In this document: positions 1 to 7,968 of the stretch, one piece after another
Layout of the letters: each line of letters begins with the position of its first letter
Position numbering within the stretch: position 1 is the stretch's first letter
Origin: Wenzhouxiangella sp.
GTDB lineage: Bacteria > Pseudomonadota > Gammaproteobacteria > Xanthomonadales > Wenzhouxiangellaceae
Assembly: GCA_007131235.1 (NCBI GenBank)
Contig: SLQY01000110.1
Location: forward strand, 1-37,600
Direction of reading: 5' to 3'
DNA length: 37,600 nt
Position numbers and translations under genes: made by a program
Notes under the pieces: generated by a model
What the model saw: only the letters and a program-made list of their open reading frames with translations
Told to the model about the DNA's origin: nothing
Database searches by the model: none

Positions 1-1
1 C

Positions 2-175
2 AACCCGCATGACAGCCAGCGCTTCGGCCTGGACAACGCGCCCAACGCCTGCAGCGACTGCCACGCTGACTTGAGCCCCAGCGAACTGGTCGCCACCATG
101 CGCCAATGGTGGCCGAACTACGATCCCCCAGATCCAACCGTAGTAACGCGGCAATCCAATAGCTTGCCGCGTTGA
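2..175 (+). CDS. C-terminal fragment of a c-type cytochrome (CxxCH heme motif), truncated by window start
   Basis: Frame 2 reads NPHDSQRFGLDNAPNACSDCHADLSPSELVATMRQWWPNYDPPDPTVVTRQSNSLPR*; CSDCH is a heme c attachment motif; stop TGA at 173-175. Confidence 0.6.
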   Translation, partial: NPHDSQRFGLDNAPNACSDCHADLSPSELVATMRQWWPNYDPPDPTVVTRQSNSLPR

Positions 176-177
176 TG

Positions 178-196
178 CCCGGCCGGAACGGCCGGG
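178..196 (+). terminator. GC-rich hairpin after the cytochrome gene (CCCGGCCG-GAA-CGGCCGGG)
   Basis: Perfect 8 bp stem 3 nt after the stop codon; no clear T-tract, so terminator function uncertain. Confidence 0.4.
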
Positions 197-296
197 ACCT
201 ATGAGCGAAGGCCTACACGGACATGCGCCGCAAATGCCGTGCAACGAATACCGGAGGTGACCGTAGGTATTTCGTTGCCGGGTTGATAAAACATCC

Positions 297-314
297 GGGC
301 CAGCCTGTTGGCCC
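297..314 (-). terminator. Candidate dnaE2 terminator (GGGCCA-ACAGGC-TGGCCC then GGATGTTTTAT on the minus strand)
   Basis: 6 bp perfect stem downstream of the dnaE2 stop with a short T-run. Confidence 0.35.
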
Positions 315-332
315 AGGCAAAGCAGTGATTGA

Positions 333-3300
333 TTAGCAAAAATCCCGAGAGCCTGCTTCCAGCCGGGCCAGTCGATGGTCTTCGCTTTCGATACGTCGGG
401 CGACCAGGTGCTGGGTGCCGTTGGCATTCTGCAGAGTGCCTGCCACGCGCAGGATATGGCCGGAAAGCACGGCGCGTCGGTAGCGCTCGACCAGCTTGGG
501 CCAGACGATGACGTTGATGATGCCGGTCTCGTCTTCCAATGACAGAAAAACCACGCCGGAAGCGGTGCCGGGGCGCTGGCGATGGGTGACCAGGCCGGCG
601 GCTTCGATCCGCGTGCCGTCGGCGATGTCTTTCAGGTCGCGAGCCCGGCGCAGGCGGGGACTGAGCTGACGGCGCAGCAGTTTCAGTGGATGCTGATCCA
701 GGCTCAGGCCCAGGCTGGCATAGTCATCGAGCAGGTTGTCGGACGCGCTGGGCGGGCGGATGCTGAGGCGCGGCTCGGCGATGGCCGCAGGTGCCAACAA
801 ATCCTTCTGCGCGCGCGCCGCCATCGCTTCCCAGCGGGCCCGGTTGCGATGTCCGGCCAGCCCTTTCAGGGCTCCGGCCTCGGCCAGGGCGCGCACCTGA
901 CCCTTGTCCAGCCCGGCCCGTTCGGCCAGATCCTGCACATCACGAAAATCCCGCTCGGCACGGGCGGCGACAATGCGACCGGCAGCGGCCTCGTCGAAGC
1001 TCTTGACCATGCGCAGGCCAAGGCGGATTTTCGAGGAACAAGGATCAAGGAGCAAGGAGCAAGGTTCAGAATGCTTTCTTTCCCTTGTTCCTTGTTCCTT
1101 GTTCCTTGTTCCTTTTGTTTTTCCCGGAAACCGGAAACCGTCTTTCCCCTCCTCCAGAGAGGAGTCCCACCCACTAACCCGCACATCCACCGGCAGCACC
1201 TTGATCCCGTGCCGCTTGACGTCATTGATGATCTGGGCCGGAGCGTAGAAGCCCATCGGTTGGCTGTTGAGCAGGCCGCAGGCGAATTCGGCCGGGTGGT
1301 GACATTTCAGCCAGGCCGAAAAATAGGTCAACAGGGCGAAACTGGCGGCGTGTGATTCCGGGAAACCGTAGTCGCCAAAGCCCTGGATCTGGCTGTAGAT
1401 GCGCTCGGCAAACTCAATCGTGTAGCCGCGCGCGAGCATGCCGTCGATGAGTCTTTCGCGAAATGGCTCCAGTCCGCCGCGGCGCTTCCAGGCGGCCATG
1501 GCGCGGCGAAGCTGGTCGGCTTCGCCGGGTGTGAAACCGGCCGCGGCCATGGCGATTTGCATCACCTGCTCCTGGAAGATCGGCACGCCCAGGGTACGCT
1601 TGAGCACGCCTTCCAGGGCCGGCGAGGGGTAGCTGACTTTGTCCGGCTGCTCGCGCCGTTCCAGGTAGGGGTGAACCATGTCGCCCTGGATCGGCCCGGG
1701 CCGGACAATTGCCACCTCCACCACCAGGTCGTAAAAGCAGCGCGGCTTGAGCCGGGGCAGCATCGCCATCTGCGCCCGCGACTCGACCTGGAACACGCCG
1801 ATGGCATCGCCGCGGCAGAGCATGTCGTAGGTCGCAGGATCTTCGCGGGGAATAGAAGCAAGGTTCAAGGAGCAAGGTTCAAGGTTCAAGGAGCAAGGTT
1901 CAAGGTTCAAGGGGGAATCTGCCTCGCCCGGCCGATTTTGTGCTCCCGTACTGTCTTTCCTTGCTCCTTGTGCCTTGTTCCTTGAACCTTCATTGACATA
2001 GTCAATGGTCTTGCGAATCACGGTCAGCATCCCCAGCGCCAGACAATCCACCTTCAGCAATCCCAGCGTCTCCAGGTCGTCCTTGTCCCACTGGATGATG
2101 GTGCGATCGGCCATGGCGGCGTTTTCGACCGGGACCAGGTGGTGCAGGGGGGTATCGGAGATCACCATGCCGCCGACATGCTGTGACAGGTGGCGGGGCA
2201 GGCCGACCAGCCGGGTCGTCAGGGCCATGAGCTGGCGGGTCGCGGCGGCATTGGGGTCGAAGCCGCATTCGGCCAGGCGCTCGGGCCAGACCTCGGGCCG
2301 GTCCCACCAGGCCAGCGAGGCGGTCAGGCGATTCATCCGCTCCGGTGCCAGGCCCAGGGCGCGACCGACGTCTTTCAGTGCACTCTTGGGGCGATAGCAG
2401 ATCACGGTGGCAGCCAGGGCAGCGCGCTCGCGGCCGTACTTGTCGTAGATGTACTGCAGCACTTCTTCGCGACGCTCGTGCTCGAAGTCGACATCGATAT
2501 CGGGCGGTTCGTTGCGCTCTTTCGATATGAAGCGCTCGAACAGCAGCTGCTGCTTGGAAGGATCGACCTCGGTAACGCCCAGGCAATAGCACACCGCCGA
2601 GTTGGCCGCCGAGCCGCGGCCCTGGCAGAGGATGCCACGCGAGCGGGCAAATCTGACCACATCGTGCACGGTCAGGAAAAAGGCTTCCACGCCCATCTCC
2701 TCGATCAGCTTCAGTTCGCGGGCCACCAGGGCGCGAATCGATGCCGATGGCGAGTCGCCGTAGCGCCGATGGAGCCCTTCCATGGTCAGGCGGCGCAGGT
2801 GCTGGGCCGGAGTCAGTGGGGCAGGGGCCAGTTCGCGTGGATAGCGGTACTCAAGCCGGTCCAGGGAGAAGTCGCAGCGTTCGGCTATTGCTATCGTTTC
2901 ATCCAGCCAGCCGGGTGGGTACAGCCTGGTCAGCGTGTCGACAGGGCGCAGGTGGCGCTCGCCATTGGCGGCCAGGGCCAGTCCGCATGTGGCCAGCGGC
3001 TTGTTTTCATCCAGGGCGGTCAGCACGTCCAGCAGGGGCCGATGCGCTCGGGTTGGCATGCGGGCATCACCGCAGGCCAGGCACGGGATGTTCAGGGACT
3101 GGCCCAGTGCGTCCAGTTCCCGAAACCAGGCGCTTTCGCCGGGCTGCAGTAACCGGGTGGCACCCAGCCAGAGACGGGTGCCGAACAGGTGCTTGAGATG
3201 CCGGCCGGTGGGTCGGTGGTCCGGGGGCGATGCTTGGTGGTCAGTGGCTGGGGGTGCCGTGGTTTCCGACCACCGCCGCTCTGGCTTCCAGATCACCAGC

Positions 3301-3656
3301 ACGGCGTCCAGCTCCTGCTCCAGATCCTTGAGCATGACCCGGTAGCTGCCCTTGACCGAGCGTCGCCGGGCCGTGGTGATCAGGCGGCATAGCTGGGTAT
3401 AAGCAGTCTGGCTTGGCGCAAGCAGGACAAGATGCGGGCCTTCCTCGACAAAGAGCTCGGTGCCGACAATCAGCTTGAAGCCCAGGTCGCGGGCGGTTTC
3501 GTGGGCCCGGATCACGCCGGCCATGGAACATTCGTCGGTCAGGGCAAGGGCGCGATAGCCCAGGGCCGCGGCACGCTTGACCAGCTCGGCCGGCATGGCC
3601 GCCGAGCGGCGAAAGCTGAACGCGCTCAAGGCATGCAGTTCGGCATACTGGGGCAT
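333..3656 (-). CDS. dnaE2: Error-prone DNA polymerase DnaE2 (PolC/DnaE family alpha subunit), with repeat-derived insertions
   Basis: 1107 aa; N-terminus MPQYAELHALSAFSF (PHP domain), ILCQGRGSAANS, ERFISKERNEPPDIDVDFEHERREEVLQYIY, LPRHLSQHVGGMVIS, GFGDYGFPESHAASFALL, C-terminal OB-like domain. Confidence 0.95.
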   Translation of the reverse strand: MPQYAELHALSAFSFRRSAAMPAELVKRAAALGYRALALTDECSMAGVIRAHETARDLGFKLIVGTELFVEEGPHLVLLAPSQTAYTQLCRLITTARRRSVKGSYRVMLKDLEQELDAVLVIWKPERRWSETTAPPATDHQASPPDHRPTGRHLKHLFGTRLWLGATRLLQPGESAWFRELDALGQSLNIPCLACGDARMPTRAHRPLLDVLTALDENKPLATCGLALAANGERHLRPVDTLTRLYPPGWLDETIAIAERCDFSLDRLEYRYPRELAPAPLTPAQHLRRLTMEGLHRRYGDSPSASIRALVARELKLIEEMGVEAFFLTVHDVVRFARSRGILCQGRGSAANSAVCYCLGVTEVDPSKQQLLFERFISKERNEPPDIDVDFEHERREEVLQYIYDKYGRERAALAATVICYRPKSALKDVGRALGLAPERMNRLTASLAWWDRPEVWPERLAECGFDPNAAATRQLMALTTRLVGLPRHLSQHVGGMVISDTPLHHLVPVENAAMADRTIIQWDKDDLETLGLLKVDCLALGMLTVIRKTIDYVNEGSRNKAQGARKDSTGAQNRPGEADSPLNLEPCSLNLEPCSLNLASIPREDPATYDMLCRGDAIGVFQVESRAQMAMLPRLKPRCFYDLVVEVAIVRPGPIQGDMVHPYLERREQPDKVSYPSPALEGVLKRTLGVPIFQEQVMQIAMAAAGFTPGEADQLRRAMAAWKRRGGLEPFRERLIDGMLARGYTIEFAERIYSQIQGFGDYGFPESHAASFALLTYFSAWLKCHHPAEFACGLLNSQPMGFYAPAQIINDVKRHGIKVLPVDVRVSGWDSSLEEGKDGFRFPGKTKGTRNKEQGTRERKHSEPCSLLLDPCSSKIRLGLRMVKSFDEAAAGRIVAARAERDFRDVQDLAERAGLDKGQVRALAEAGALKGLAGHRNRARWEAMAARAQKDLLAPAAIAEPRLSIRPPSASDNLLDDYASLGLSLDQHPLKLLRRQLSPRLRRARDLKDIADGTRIEAAGLVTHRQRPGTASGVVFLSLEDETGIINVIVWPKLVERYRRAVLSGHILRVAGTLQNANGTQHLVARRIESEDHRLARLEAGSRDFC
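1034..1114. repeat. Heptad-repeat inverted element inside dnaE2 (AAGGNNC units)
   Basis: Left arm AGGAACA AGGATCA AGGAGCA AGGAGCA AGGTTCA (1034-1068), right arm CCTTGTT x4 + CCTT (1083-1114). Confidence 0.9.
1860..1990. repeat. Heptad-repeat inverted element inside dnaE2 (AAGGNNC units)
   Basis: Left arm 7 heptads AAGGTTC/AAGGAGC + AAGG (1860-1912), right arm CCTTGCT CCTTGTG CCTTGTT CCTTGAA CCTT (1959-1990). Confidence 0.92.
3203..3290. repeat. Degenerate heptad-repeat element inside dnaE2 (TYRGTGG units)
   Basis: CGGTGGTC (3214-3221), TTGGTGG-TCAGTGG-CTGGGGG (3234-3254), inverted GACCACCG (3268-3275). Confidence 0.55.
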
Positions 3657-3682
3657 ACCGCATTATATGTATAAAAATACAG
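3657..3682 (-). promoter_or_regulatory. LexA/SOS box-like site plus -10 TATAAT upstream of dnaE2
   Basis: Minus strand CTGT-ATTTTTAT-ACAT (3682-3667; one mismatch to CTGT-N8-ACAG); TATAAT at 3667-3662, 5 nt from the ATG. Confidence 0.65.
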
Positions 3683-3818
3683 TTTTCGTGACGGATGTTC
3701 GAATGCCCCGATTGTCCCGGCCCGAATTCCCTTCTTCCCTGTCACTGCCTACGCGCCATAGAACAGCATCCCGGCCTGTGGCAAACTAAGGTCTTGATTT
3801 TTCCCGTGTGAGTCCGTC

Positions 3819-4409
3819 TTGAACCAACCTGATCCGACCCTTCAAGGTGACGTTACCCAGCTGTTGTCCGAACTGAAGGACTCGCCGGATCTGATGGACC
3901 ATATTCTGCCGCTGATCTACGATGATCTGCGTCAGGTGGCGCGTTGTCAGCAGGCCCGGCTGGGCGCGAGCCCAACGCTGCAAACGACCGAGCTGGTCCA
4001 TGAGGCCTTCATCAAGCTGCGCCAGGCATCGGGTCAGCCGATCCATAATCGATTGCACCTGAAGCGCCTGTCCTACCTGGCCATTCGCCAGCTGATTGTC
4101 GATCATGCCCGCGGCAAGATGGCTGCCAAGCGGGGCGCTGGCCAGGCCGCTGAAACCCTGGAAGACCACCTGGTGGCTGATGTGGAGAGCCAGCCCGAGG
4201 AGTCGGTACTGATGGTCAACGACGCCCTGGAGCGTCTCGAGCAGACTTCACCTGAGCTTGCCGAAGTCGTGATCGCCCGGTTTTTCGGCGGCTATACGGC
4301 CGAAGAGATCAGCGAGATGCAGGATATATCGGTGCGCACCGTGCAGCGCTACTGGGAACGGGCGCGGGCCTGGTTGCTGATGGACATGCAAGAGCAGAAT
4401 GACGCCTGA
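3819..4409 (+). CDS. ECF-type RNA polymerase sigma factor (Sigma70_ECF/HpcA-like); TTG start
   Basis: 196 aa; TLQTTELVHEAFIKL (region 2) and C-terminal region 4 HTH VIARFFGGYTAEEISEMQDISVRTVQRYWERARAWL. Confidence 0.88.
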   Translation: MNQPDPTLQGDVTQLLSELKDSPDLMDHILPLIYDDLRQVARCQQARLGASPTLQTTELVHEAFIKLRQASGQPIHNRLHLKRLSYLAIRQLIVDHARGKMAAKRGAGQAAETLEDHLVADVESQPEESVLMVNDALERLEQTSPELAEVVIARFFGGYTAEEISEMQDISVRTVQRYWERARAWLLMDMQEQNDA

Positions 4410-7059
4410 GAGCGGAACACGGCGTCCACGCGGTGGCCGGCTGACGCCGCGCCGACGCAAGATGCTGGATCGTCTGCTTGACCAGGCCCTGGAGCAACCG
4501 GTCGAGGCCAGGGAGGATTTTGTCGCGCGCTGCGTGCAACGTGCGCCGCACCTGGGTTTCTGGTTGCAACGCCTGGTCATGGCCAGTGCCGAGCCAACCG
4601 GCTTCATAGATCACTCGGCCCGGCACCTGGCTGCCGACGCGCTGGCAGCCCGCAGTGACATATTCCCTCGCACGCTGGTACGCGGCACCCGCCTGGGCCC
4701 GTGGCGCATCATCGCGCGGATCGGGACTGGCGGCATGGGCGAGGTCTACCAGGCCGAGCGCGCCGACGGTGCCTTCGAAATGACCGTCGCGATCAAGCTG
4801 ATTCGTTCACGCAAGGAGAATCTTGCCCGTCTGCTCGAGAGCGAGCGCCAGCTCATGGCCCGCCTCAATCACGGCTCCATTGCACGTCTTATTGACGGTG
4901 GCCTGGCCGACGACGAGCGGCCTTACCTGGTGATGGAGTGGGTTGACGGACGCACGCTGGGCGAATGGGCGCAGGGTAATGACATCCCAGCCGAGCGTTT
5001 CCTGGATGTATTCGCCGAGACCTGTGAGGCAGTAGCCTTCGCCCATCGCAGCCTGGTTGTGCACGGCGATATCAAGCCAGCCAACCTGGCGGTGTCCAGG
5101 GATGGCCAGGTCAAACTGCTGGACTTTGGTGTCGCCCAGTTGCTCGATGTCGATCAGGCCGAGCTTTCGCCCAGCGCCCTGACGCCTGGTTTTGCGGCAC
5201 CGGAGCAGATCGAGCGGGGTGAAGTTTCAACCGCCAGCGATATTTACAGCCTGGGTGCGCTGCTGCACTGGATGTTGTTTGGCAAGGCCCCCAACCAGGA
5301 TCAGCCCCGCCCCGGACTGCGCACTGCCTGGCGTGAGTATCGTCGCGTATCAGACCTGCTGGCAATCGCCGACAAGGCGATGGCGACTGATCCGGAGCAG
5401 CGCTATGCCACGGTCAATGCGCTGCTTCTGGAGTTGCATCGGCTGCGTGATGGAAGGCCGGTCAAGGCGCGCAGGTTGTCGGTGGTGGATCGTACGCTGC
5501 TGTGGGTTCGTCGGCGTAAACTGGCCGCAGGACTGGGCGGGCTGGCTACCTTGGCGATTGTGGTCGGTATCAGCGTGGTGCTGTGGCAGGCCCGGATCGT
5601 GGCCCAGGAGCGCGATGTGGCGCGGCATGAGGCAGCCGTATCACTGGCGGTCAAGGACCACCTGATCCAGCTGTTTCGTGAAGCGACCAGCCTGAATCCG
5701 GATGGTGACCAGATGACCGCGCGTCAGCTGCTCGACGAAACCGCGGAGGTTGCTGCCCGGCGCTTGCATGGTGATCCGGAGGCGCGGGCGCAGGTGCAGC
5801 TGGCGATTGCAGAACTGCTGATCAGCATGGATGATTACGCGCGTGCCGATCCGCTCTTGCAGCAGATCCTGGAAGACGTGGACGAGACCTTTTCTTCCGC
5901 GCTCAGGGCCAAGTTGTACCGTAACCTGGCCCTGGTCCTGCACCGTCGAGGTGACATCGGTCGCGGTTTGCTGATGGCAGACCAGGCCGTGAACATGATC
6001 GAGCGCTTTTCCGGCGATCACCGCGAACGTCTGTCCGATGCGCTGCAGATGCGCGCCCGACTGCGCCGCGAACACGGCAACTGGGAGGGCGCGGTGATGG
6101 ACTTGCACAGGGCCCGCTTGCTGGCCCTGGCAGCCACCGAGGTAGCCAGCCCGGTGCAGGCTCGCGCCGAGGCCAACCTGGCAGCGACTTACCTGTCGCG
6201 GGGCGACTTCGAGGCTGCTGTTCGCCACATGGAAGCGGCCGATGTGCTGTGGAATGAACTGGGGCGCAAGGAGTCCCCCGACGCCCTGGTCAATCAGTAC
6301 AACCTTGCCCTGGTGCTGGACCGGCTTGGCCGCATCGATGAAGCCGAGCGACGTTTTCGGTCCAATATTGCCACGCGCGAAAACCGCCTCGGGCCGTCCG
6401 GGGCGCTGGGTGCCGCCAAGCTGCAGCTGGGCCGCTTACTGACCGTGCGCGGCGTTTTCGAGGAGGCTGAGGCGCTGATGCAAGACGCCCAGGGCATGAT
6501 GAGGCGCTTTGTCGGTGAGCAGTCTCCGGACTATGCCAGCACCTACTTTGGCCTGGGCGAACTGGCCCGTGCGCGCGGTCACTCCGATCATGCCCTTGCT
6601 CACTTTGCTGCAGCCGAGGCGGTTTTTGCAGAGGCAGCCGGGCAGCGTCATTTGCACACGCTGATGGCCAGGAGTGAGCAGCTTGGCGTGGCGGTCGAGG
6701 CGGGACGCATCGAGAGCGAGCAGCCATTCGATGAGCTGTTCGACCTGTTGGACGAGTTCGGTGCCGCCGGCAATGCCCTGCGCGCTCAACTCCACTGTGA
6801 GCGCGCTCGCTGGCGCCTGGACCAGCAGCGACACGAGCTGGCACGGAACGATGCGACGCAGTGCCACGCCCTGCGCGAGGCCATGGGTTTGGGTGGCTGG
6901 CGACTGCTGGAGGCGCATGCCCTGGCCCAATTGGCAGGGTTCAGGGCCGGCAATGAACTGGCCGGCGAACAGCTTGCATCTGTGCTTGAGCGGCTGGCGT
7001 CGCAAATGTCGCCACAGCATCAGCGGTTGCGCTGGTTGCTGGATCAGGCGGAGCGCTGA
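4399..7059 (+). CDS. Membrane Ser/Thr protein kinase with C-terminal TPR-like domain
   Basis: 886 aa; GTGGMGEVYQAE P-loop, VAIKLI, HGDIKPANLAV catalytic loop, LLDFGVAQ, AAPEQ; TM LAAGLGGLATLAIVVGISVVLW; helical repeat C-terminus; overlaps the sigma gene by 11 nt. Confidence 0.92.
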   Translation: MTPESGTRRPRGGRLTPRRRKMLDRLLDQALEQPVEAREDFVARCVQRAPHLGFWLQRLVMASAEPTGFIDHSARHLAADALAARSDIFPRTLVRGTRLGPWRIIARIGTGGMGEVYQAERADGAFEMTVAIKLIRSRKENLARLLESERQLMARLNHGSIARLIDGGLADDERPYLVMEWVDGRTLGEWAQGNDIPAERFLDVFAETCEAVAFAHRSLVVHGDIKPANLAVSRDGQVKLLDFGVAQLLDVDQAELSPSALTPGFAAPEQIERGEVSTASDIYSLGALLHWMLFGKAPNQDQPRPGLRTAWREYRRVSDLLAIADKAMATDPEQRYATVNALLLELHRLRDGRPVKARRLSVVDRTLLWVRRRKLAAGLGGLATLAIVVGISVVLWQARIVAQERDVARHEAAVSLAVKDHLIQLFREATSLNPDGDQMTARQLLDETAEVAARRLHGDPEARAQVQLAIAELLISMDDYARADPLLQQILEDVDETFSSALRAKLYRNLALVLHRRGDIGRGLLMADQAVNMIERFSGDHRERLSDALQMRARLRREHGNWEGAVMDLHRARLLALAATEVASPVQARAEANLAATYLSRGDFEAAVRHMEAADVLWNELGRKESPDALVNQYNLALVLDRLGRIDEAERRFRSNIATRENRLGPSGALGAAKLQLGRLLTVRGVFEEAEALMQDAQGMMRRFVGEQSPDYASTYFGLGELARARGHSDHALAHFAAAEAVFAEAAGQRHLHTLMARSEQLGVAVEAGRIESEQPFDELFDLLDEFGAAGNALRAQLHCERARWRLDQQRHELARNDATQCHALREAMGLGGWRLLEAHALAQLAGFRAGNELAGEQLASVLERLASQMSPQHQRLRWLLDQAER

Positions 7060-7935
7060 ATGGTGCTGGACTGGTTTGCTGACACCACCATCCTGATGCG
7101 ATCGGGGCTGGTGCTGTTGGTCGCGGTGCTGGCCCACGCCCTGGTGTGGTCGATTCGCTTGGCGGGAACCCGCCTGACCCGCAGCGAAGCGACGGCCTCG
7201 GTGCGCAAGCTGCGAACCGTGATCACCCTGGTGACCAGCGTGACGGTGTTCGTGGTGTATTTTTCTGTTGTTGGCTTCATTCTCAACGAGTTTGGTATTC
7301 CCCTGACCGCCTACCTGGCCAGCGCTTCGGTCATTGGTCTGGCCGTGGGATTTGGCTCTCAGGGCGTAGTCCAGGACGTGGTCACCGGCGTGACGCTGAT
7401 CTTCGCTGATCTGCTGGACGTGGGCGAGATGATCAATATCGGGGGGCAGGTTGGCATCGTGCGCGCCATCGGGATGCGTTTCGTGACCCTGGAGAATGCC
7501 ATGGGAGCACGGGTCAGCGTGCCCAATCGCAGTATCGGCAACGTGATCAACTACCCGCGTGGATACCTGCGCTGCCTGGTTGACGTGCGCTTGAGCCGGG
7601 ATGATGAGCGGGCGTTGCGCCAGGTCGAGGCCATCGAACAACTGGTGCCGACCGTGCCGGAAAGATTTCCTGGCATCATGCGCTTGCCTCCGACCATCGA
7701 GGGACGTTTCTCGGCCAGTGGCGGGCGTGAGTACCTGCGCGTCAAGTTCCGTATCTGGCCGGATCGGGGTGAGCCCATAGAACGCAGTTTTCGGCCGGAG
7801 CTGCTGGCCGCGTTACGGCGGATCGATCCGGATTATCCCGATTGGCAGGTGTCAGTATATTTCGAGGTTGAGCAGCGGCAGCCGCTGCCGCGGCGCGGCT
7901 TTCTGCGACGCCGTCCCGGACCTGGTGCACGCTGA
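7060..7935 (+). CDS. MscS-family small-conductance mechanosensitive ion channel
   Basis: 291 aa; multiple TM; AYLASASVIGLAVGFGSQGVVQDVVTGVTLIFADLLDVGEMINI and VPNRSIGNVINY; ATG directly follows the kinase stop. Confidence 0.9.
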   Translation: MVLDWFADTTILMRSGLVLLVAVLAHALVWSIRLAGTRLTRSEATASVRKLRTVITLVTSVTVFVVYFSVVGFILNEFGIPLTAYLASASVIGLAVGFGSQGVVQDVVTGVTLIFADLLDVGEMINIGGQVGIVRAIGMRFVTLENAMGARVSVPNRSIGNVINYPRGYLRCLVDVRLSRDDERALRQVEAIEQLVPTVPERFPGIMRLPPTIEGRFSASGGREYLRVKFRIWPDRGEPIERSFRPELLAALRRIDPDYPDWQVSVYFEVEQRQPLPRRGFLRRRPGPGAR

Positions 7936-7939
7936 CCAT

Positions 7940-7968
7940 TTGAATGTAGCCATAGCGACCCATATTCT
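7940..7968 (+). promoter_or_regulatory. Sigma32-like heat-shock promoter for cbpAM
   Basis: TTGAAT (7940-7945) - 13 nt - CCCATATT (7959-7966), upstream of cbpA. Confidence 0.5.

Noticed and set aside
6436-7641. 401 aa minus-strand ORF antisense to the kinase/mscS genes
   Set aside because: Shadow ORF over two confident genes, no domain signature.
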